Source of the DNA: Mycteria americana
Taxonomy: Eukaryota; Chordata; Aves; Ciconiiformes; Ciconiidae
Assembly: GCF_035582795.1 (NCBI RefSeq)
Contig: NC_134365.1
Span: forward strand, 40,652,135 to 40,716,134
Reading direction: 5' to 3'
Length of the DNA: 64,000 nt
Part shown: piece by piece, positions 12,701 through 64,000 of the stretch
Numbering within the stretch: position 1 is the stretch's first letter
Layout of the letters: every line of letters begins with the position of its first letter
The notes under the pieces: model-generated
Databases searched by the model: none
Seen by the model: only the letters and a program-made list of their open reading frames with translations
Told to the model about the DNA's origin: nothing
Translations under genes and position numbers: made by a program

Positions 12701-13039
12701 AAATGTCTCTAAAATAACAAGCACTCAAGTTCAAGATGCACTGTTGTTTCAAATACCCATTGCCTAACCCAGACAGCATTTGGTTTGTTAAAGGAGGAGG
12801 GCAGAGCACCGGGGAGGTGAAGGGAACAACGGTATCTTTCCGCATGGGCACTAATCCGGCCAGCGGGCAACAGCAGAGCCCCTTTTCCCCCAACAGGCTG
12901 AGGCTTGTGATGAATTTAATGTTCTCTGAAGACCATCTCACTTGAAATCAAACTCACTTATGACCTTTTCTCTAAGCAGCAGGACAACAAAATCCATAAT
13001 GCAAAGGCAGTCAAACAGAAGACGAGGATGTGATTTTTT
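9763..13039. other. Intergenic sequence between CR1 and the PTPRB 3' region
   Basis: Contains two GC-richer patches (about 10.5-11.1 kb and 11.4-11.7 kb) and then AT-rich DNA. The open frames in the GC-rich patches overlap one another in several frames on both strands, as expected for GC-rich non-coding DNA. No exon of a known gene was recognised. Confidence 0.55.
11540..11680. promoter_or_regulatory. Small CpG-rich patch, possible regulatory element
   Basis: A short cluster of CpG and GCGGC motifs (CCGCTGCGGCGGCAACC, GCTCGGGCGGCCGC) between AT-rich flanks. It includes an ATG at 11579-11581 in a very good initiation context (GCAACCATGG) that opens 32 codons before a stop. This may be a minor promoter or enhancer; nothing confirms it. 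Confidence 0.25.
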
Positions 13040-13052
13040 TTTAAATGAATGT

Positions 13053-13058
13053 TTTATT
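13053..13058 (-). terminator. Candidate distal polyadenylation signal AATAAA
   Basis: A minus-strand AATAAA hexamer, followed 20-60 nt downstream (lower coordinates) by TTCTGTTTG and TTTTGTTG elements that resemble a GU-rich cleavage-factor site. It would give a PTPRB 3' UTR of about 4.8 kb. Confidence 0.3.
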
Positions 13059-14406
13059 CATGAACTATTTATAAAAATGTGTAAAATACACTCAAATATA
13101 TTTGATTTGTTGAATGTAGCTAAAAATATAAAAATATACTGAACAAATGCATAAATTAAATTGACAATAGTGGCACAATTCTGTGTTCACCCAGTGTTTG
13201 TTAGGAACACAAATATAAGCAATTATATAGCATATGAGAGTGCAATATCTGCTGAAGATGTTTTTCAGACACTTTACTCCAGGCACTGGCAAAGAATTAT
13301 GGCTAGCCACATTTCAAAATCATGGGTTTTTTCACTATAACATACCGCCCTGCTCTAGAGCAATATATATTTAGCTACTTGACGTTACTTACAGTATTTC
13401 TTTAGCTTTCAAATAAACCAAGAAACAACCAAATCATCATACGTATCAATCTACCAGCATCACTGACACTATATGTGCCCAAATTCCACAGTATTTGTTA
13501 AATTTAGCTAGTCCCTAGTCTTCACTATTTCCTGCCATTCTTAAAAACCAAATCCCAGTCTGAACTAGCTGTTGATCTGCGAGGTCACTGATAATAGACC
13601 AGTTTGCTTTGGCCATAGTGGTGCTACCAACAGGTCAGGAGTTTGACTTCGTCAGCCTGAGAGGGACAGTCGAGGGCACAGGGTCCACAGCGAGCTGCCT
13701 AAGTATGGGGGTGCACACTCATCTTCTAGTCAAAGCTGCAGCCTCCTGGGGCTCCAGGTCCCAGAGCTCACAGCTCCAGAGCCCAAACGTCTGTGACAGG
13801 GCCATCAGGAGAGTGGTTGTCATTTTATATTGCATTATATTCACACAAACTGCGTGTCAAGTACTGAAGGAAATCTGAATGAATGTTAAGCACCTGCCAT
13901 GCCGCTCGTTGGTAGCAAAGCTGTGGCTGCGGTAGGCTGCGTCTCTGAATGTCAGATGTGTTTCTCCTATCTGTGGCCCTGGGAGGAGATGCTAATACAG
14001 TGATTAGATGGTTATTGTTCTCATCCCTCTAGCCCATATATTAAATTCCAGGCTGAGGAGCACGGCTAAGTGCTCATCTACTCCTATCTGTCTAGTATTT
14101 AACTTTTTGCTTTCAAAGTCAAAGCGTAAATAACTGTATATAATACATAATATAAACTTAAAGCTCACACATTTTCTTTTCTCTGTTCTACAACTGAAAG
14201 GAAATTCATAGTATATCATGGCATAAAATAATATTTTTGGCAATTTTAGGCACGTATATAAGCTGTATAAATAACTATAGCAGCAGAGAAAAATGTATAA
14301 AGTTGCACTTTTATGACATCTTCACAGTATGCCTATTTCTCTCACCCACTTTTGTGTTCCATTAGTAACAAAAAATATCATTTATCAACTCCAGCTATGT
14401 AAAATC

Positions 14407-14422
14407 TTTTTTTTTTTTTTTT
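14407..14422 (+). repeat. T-run of 16 bp
   Basis: An uninterrupted poly(T) tract within the probable PTPRB 3' region. In the minus-strand transcript it would read as poly(A) and could cause internal oligo-dT priming. Confidence 0.85.
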
Positions 14423-16863
14423 CCCTACAATTGGTAGTGGATCTTGTAATTGTATTGCACAGATTAAAAAAACACTTATTACAATTTTTTCATTATTAAA
14501 TAACTTTCAATACAAAAATTCGAATTAACCTAAAAGCCCAGCCCTGCAAGTGCTTCAGAAGTGGAATGATATTCTTCAGGCAAGCATTCCAGTTGACTTT
14601 CATGAAAGTACTCAGGTAGCTTTGTGGGCAATGCAGAGATTCACAGGACTGGGCTCCAAGTGTGCAAATCTTAGCTTATGGATCAGCAACAACACTAGCC
14701 TTGCTTTATAACATTATTATTGGGAAACATCAAGAAGGGAATTCTGAACATCATTCGTGGACGTTCAAAAGAGAAACATCCTCTTCAGCGGAGGATGTCT
14801 TTTTCCTTAAGAGCTCTCTTTGTTCAGTACATAGGCTCCTTCAAGTTCATTCTGGTTACATTAACAATTTCCCATTGGTCCTGTTATTCAGCTTAGAGGC
14901 ACAGTAAATGTAATTAATTATACTGATAAGTAGGTGTCTTATATTAACAAAATGCTACATAGATACTTCTTACTTATTCTCACTGGATTTACACTGGTTT
15001 CACATGACCAGAACTGGTTAGAAAGCAGAACCAGAGCAATAATGTGTGTGTACAGTCTCACGCGTGACCTGGCCAGGCAGAGATGTAAAGCTGCTCAAGA
15101 GCATTGTGCCAGAGTGTTTAAGGTCATATGTCATGTTATTAAGTGATGAGGAGGCTTATGAACCGTGTCCATTATTAGCTGAGAGAAAAGATGAAAATAG
15201 CTGTCTGCTACAACATCATCATTTTGGGTGCAGATTTGTGAACTCTCTAGGTGCAGAGGAGGGAGCTGAGAAACAACGTTAAAAGAAAGAGCAGAACGAT
15301 GTGTGTCTTTCTGAAAATGATGAACAATGCGCATACATAGTATACAATCAGACTTCTGCCCTCAGATAATATATTATTGAGCGAGTTCTATTTCCCTCAG
15401 CATAAAAAATGACACAGTAATATATAGTGTGAGATAATTTATAGGGTACATTTGGTATGTCTTCACAGTGTAATTGTACTGCTGGTAACTAACATGGTGA
15501 TCTTCACTCCTCAGCTACCGCTGCAAAAAGAAGGGACTAAATGCAGTGCACGTAACACAATGGCAATTTTCATGATGCCCGAAGTTCAGCTGTTATTAGC
15601 AAGGTCAATGATTGATCTAAAGCTGCCATGCTTGTTTGTCCTTGCTTGCTAACCTACAATCTATCTAGCAAAGGAAACAGAGAAAAAAGGGGCCTGCAGA
15701 AAATTTGCACATTTCTTTGTGGTTTTGCTTAGATTTCCCTCTGTGAAAATGGCTTCCACTATAATGCTAGTTCCCTTCTTCAGATCCCACTAAGGGTGGT
15801 GACTCTTGAGGTTTGTCTGGGGCCAAAGAGGATGTACAAGAGGAATGAGCAGTATTTTCATACAGAGACACCTAAAAGGTTAACCAAGCTTACATCTTCT
15901 GAACAGCTGTGAAACCTGGTATGAAGGGTGGCTTCTGAGGCACGCAAGGATACTGGGTCAAGAAAGGATGAGACTCCAGACGGAGCAGGAAGGAAGAGGG
16001 ACTATCAGGCTGTTTCCTTCTCTCTAGGAAAACCAGAGTGACAGGGATGTGCACAGTCCTGCTGGTTCTGCTTTGGAATGATTTAAGAAAACTATGTCAG
16101 AGCTGCCTTGCAGATTTCTTCAGCCATTGTCAGGCAGGTGTTCCTACTGCAAGGAGAGTGTGGCTCCACTAAGTCATGGTGAAATCACAGTAGTCTTGGC
16201 CCAGGGCCACAGCCGTTCCTCACTTAGGCACTTAGGTGTATTGGCTGGTTCTCTGGAGGCCTTCAGAAATATTTATTTCTCTCCAAAATAAAAGTGGAAT
16301 TTAGGCACTTGTCTTCAGCAGCAGGCTAAGTTTTCTCTAGGTAAAGTATAGATAGATATATAAAAGGAGAACTATCAAGCTCTTCCTTCTTTTTGTGATG
16401 CAGAAGACCTGTGTGCTGCCTCTTCTCTATTTGTCTGAAGAGCATTTTATAAAGACAAAGAATAGCTGAACAGTGTTCAAATCAGTCCCTTGAATAAGAA
16501 GAGGAGAGAGGATGTGCCTAATCCTCTTGGCTGGGCAGGATACCTGGTGAGTGCTTTTCGATTGTACTTCTTGCTAATCACTAAATGCTTTGAGTCATTC
16601 GATGATTAGCACAGCCCTGCCAGCCTACATCCCCTGGTTTACTGATGAGCCCTTTTCTATTCCAGCTGCCCTTGTGGTGGTGACATCAGGCAACATCTAA
16701 GTGGAGGAGTCTTTCTATGCGGATATGCTGGGACCATGCTTTCCCTCTGTGAAAGCAAGTGGAATTTGAAGGAGACCACCACTTAGGCCAAGGCAGCTAT
16801 GCTGCAAGCAGCTTAAGGCCAAAGCCAGTTGTGTAAACTGTGGGATATACACCTTTATATGTC

Positions 16864-16869
16864 TTTATT
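16864..16869 (-). terminator. Candidate proximal polyadenylation signal AATAAA
   Basis: A minus-strand AATAAA about 940 nt past the stop codon, with an ATTAAA variant 55 nt upstream at 16919-16924. Downstream GU-richness is weak, so this is a lower-ranked alternative to the distal site. Confidence 0.25.
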
Positions 16870-17810
16870 TCAATGCATTTATGATCTATTTTTTTAACTG
16901 TCATGGTACAGCATTGTTTTTAATGAGCTATGGAAGTTGCCAGACTTCACATCCTCACAGGTCTGTTAACGTGAATGTCTGAGGCGTTTCCTTGAACACC
17001 TTTCTTATTATAATTGTAGGCGAGTGAAAATGCACAGACACAGGCTGTGGTCTGATTCTGCTCGCTTAAACCAGTGTAAAGAAATCAGAATGTGACCTGT
17101 TTCCCCTCAAAGCATGTTTGTGTGGGAAAGGTCTGCTAGACTTCACGGCAGCGTGTGTTGTTTGATATTTTTCTACTACGTCACATTGGACTGAAACAGT
17201 TGCTTCTAGTGAGGTGGACCCTGTTTTGCTTGGCTGTTAATGAGTTCTGTAAAAGGTATGTCATTGTGTTATGGGTTATACCCATGTTCATCAGATCACA
17301 AGCAGTAAGTTTAAAGTGTAAAGTAGCATTGTAATTCCTATACAGGACTACTGTTCCCTTGCTTAATAGTAGCTTATTTCATCTCACAAACACTGAACTA
17401 CTTTAAAAAAATGAGGTTCTCCTTATAGGATTTTTCCTGTGTGTTACATGCCAATACATAACCTGCCCCAAACGCAGCAGTCCTGTTAGCCATACAATTT
17501 AAAATAGTTATGTAGAACAGTTCATAAAAACTGTGATAAGAAAAAAATAGTATTATCTGAAGCTTAATATTAATATAAACAATATAGAAAAAATACATAT
17601 TTACATAATGCCAAAATACAATTATATACATTAATATCTATTACAGTTAAATTATATATCTTTTAAAAAAGTCACCAGACCAATAAATTATACACAGTCT
17701 CAACAGAAAGGTCTGGCACCTTTCTAGTGCATGAAATACATACATAAAAAAACCCAAACAAAACCCCTAGTTAACAAATGTGGTCACAAAAGCAGTTGTC
17801 TGTAACATTC

Positions 17811-63233
<45,423 letters not shown>

Positions 63234-63265
63234 CGCCGACAGTTTTTAACCCCGAAAACCCTCGC

Positions 63266-63323
63266 GGGGAGGGGAAGAGGGGAAGGGAGGCGGCGGGGGT
63301 GGGTGCGGGGTGGGGTGGCGGGG
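63266..63323 (+). other. G-run cluster able to form G-quadruplexes, just upstream of the PTPRB start codon
   Basis: At least eight runs of three or more G on the plus strand, separated by 1-6 bases. They lie 33-90 nt upstream of the PTPRB ATG. Because PTPRB is read from the minus strand, the G-runs are on the template strand and the transcript would be C-rich here. Confidence 0.6.
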
Positions 63324-64000
63324 TATGAAGAAGCGAAGTGGCCGCGGCGGGCCCCGGGGGCCCCCCGCTCCCCGCCGGGCTCCGCGCGGCGGCCGCCGAG
63401 CCCTCTGCCGGGCCGCCCGCTTGCTGCATGCGCTCGGGGCTGCCCCGGCCGCCTCGCCGCCTCCCTGCCACCGGGGTGGGGTGGGGGGGCTGCCCGCCGC
63501 CCGCCCGCCCGCGGCTGAGGAGGAGCGGAGGAGGCGGGGGAGGCGGCCGCCGCTTCCCACGCTGCCATTCTGACCCGGGCTGACTCTGCCGGAGCCTTTC
63601 CCGCCGACTTCCGCAATCAAGAGGCGATTTCCTCGCGTCTCGCTGCGGGGGGCGAAGCGCGGCGACCCGGGACCTGCCGCCCGCCGCCGCCCCCGCGCCC
63701 CCCGACCAGGGGGGCGCGGGGGCGGCTGGCCCCGGGGTGCCGCCCCTCGCTCCTCGTGGGTCCTACCTTCCTCCCGGCTCCTCTCCCACCCCACCTCCCT
63801 TCCTTCCTCGCCGCTTCCTCCCTATGTCGGCTCTCCCCCGGGGCTTCTCTCCCCGTGCTCCTGCTGGCTCATGGGGGCCCCTCGGCCCCTCAGCGCTGCC
63901 GTTGTTGGTGGGGGGCGGCAGCACTCCCGCCTCACGCCGGCTGCATCTCACTTGCCGCCTTGCCTTGCCTCATGGCTGCCTCGCCTCATAACTGCCTCTC

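Larger units (their letters stand above)
13040..17810 (-). other. PTPRB: PTPRB 3' UTR and flank, end uncertain
   Basis: Sequence downstream of the stop, AT-rich with long A and T runs and no credible ORF. On the minus strand AATAAA hexamers occur at 16864-16869, 16272-16277 and 13053-13058, with ATTAAA at 16919-16924. The 13053 site is followed by T- and G-rich sequence, as a functional polyadenylation site would be. The UTR could therefore be about 0.9 kb or nearly 5 kb. Transcript 3'-end data would decide. Confidence 0.4.

Noticed and set aside
63246-63794. 182-codon and other arginine/proline-rich ORFs in the CpG island
   Set aside because: Compositional artefacts in very GC-rich DNA. None joins the PTPRB frame, which has a stop just upstream of its ATG.

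Overview
The window is vertebrate nuclear DNA and almost certainly from a bird. Two CR1 LINE fragments are present, and one carries a solo endogenous-retrovirus LTR of a type common in songbird genomes. The unique sequence is AT-rich, with a sharp CpG island at the right end. There is no sign of operons, CRISPR arrays, tRNA or rRNA genes.

One protein-coding gene dominates. It lies on the minus strand from about 63.2 kb (start codon) down to 17.8 kb (stop codon). I could assemble 32 coding exons with splice sites at every boundary. They join into one open frame of exactly 6,000 nt, or 1,999 residues plus a stop. Domain order is: signal peptide, 17 fibronectin type III (FN3) domains, one transmembrane helix, a juxtamembrane segment that includes an 18-nt microexon, one tyrosine-phosphatase domain with all its catalytic motifs, and a short tyrosine-containing tail. 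This is PTPRB (VE-PTP), the endothelial R3-class receptor phosphatase that dephosphorylates TIE2, VEGFR2 and VE-cadherin complexes.

Layout from right to left. 62.6-64.0 kb is a CpG island holding the promoter region, exon 1 and exon 2. 55.6-62.7 kb is a 7.1-kb intron with a CR1 tail fragment. 35.4-55.6 kb holds fifteen FN3 exons, each a complete phase 1-1 module. 30.0-33.5 kb encodes the membrane-proximal FN3 (three exons) and the transmembrane helix. 18.9-28.3 kb encodes the juxtamembrane segment and phosphatase domain. 17.8 kb holds a terminal exon with only seven codons and the stop. From 17.8 kb down to roughly 12-17 kb is the 3' UTR of uncertain length. 1-12 kb is intergenic: no credible gene, but a minus-strand CR1 at 7.7-9.8 kb is interrupted by a 1,087-bp solo LTR flanked by a perfect 5-bp target duplication.

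I found no undescribed multi-gene system. The points most worth a second look are: FN3 exon 6, whose CpG density is far above its neighbours; the GC-AG intron after exon 14; the frame-preserving microexon; the near-duplicate FN3 exons 9 and 10; the CpG-rich G-run promoter edge; and the nested retroelement.
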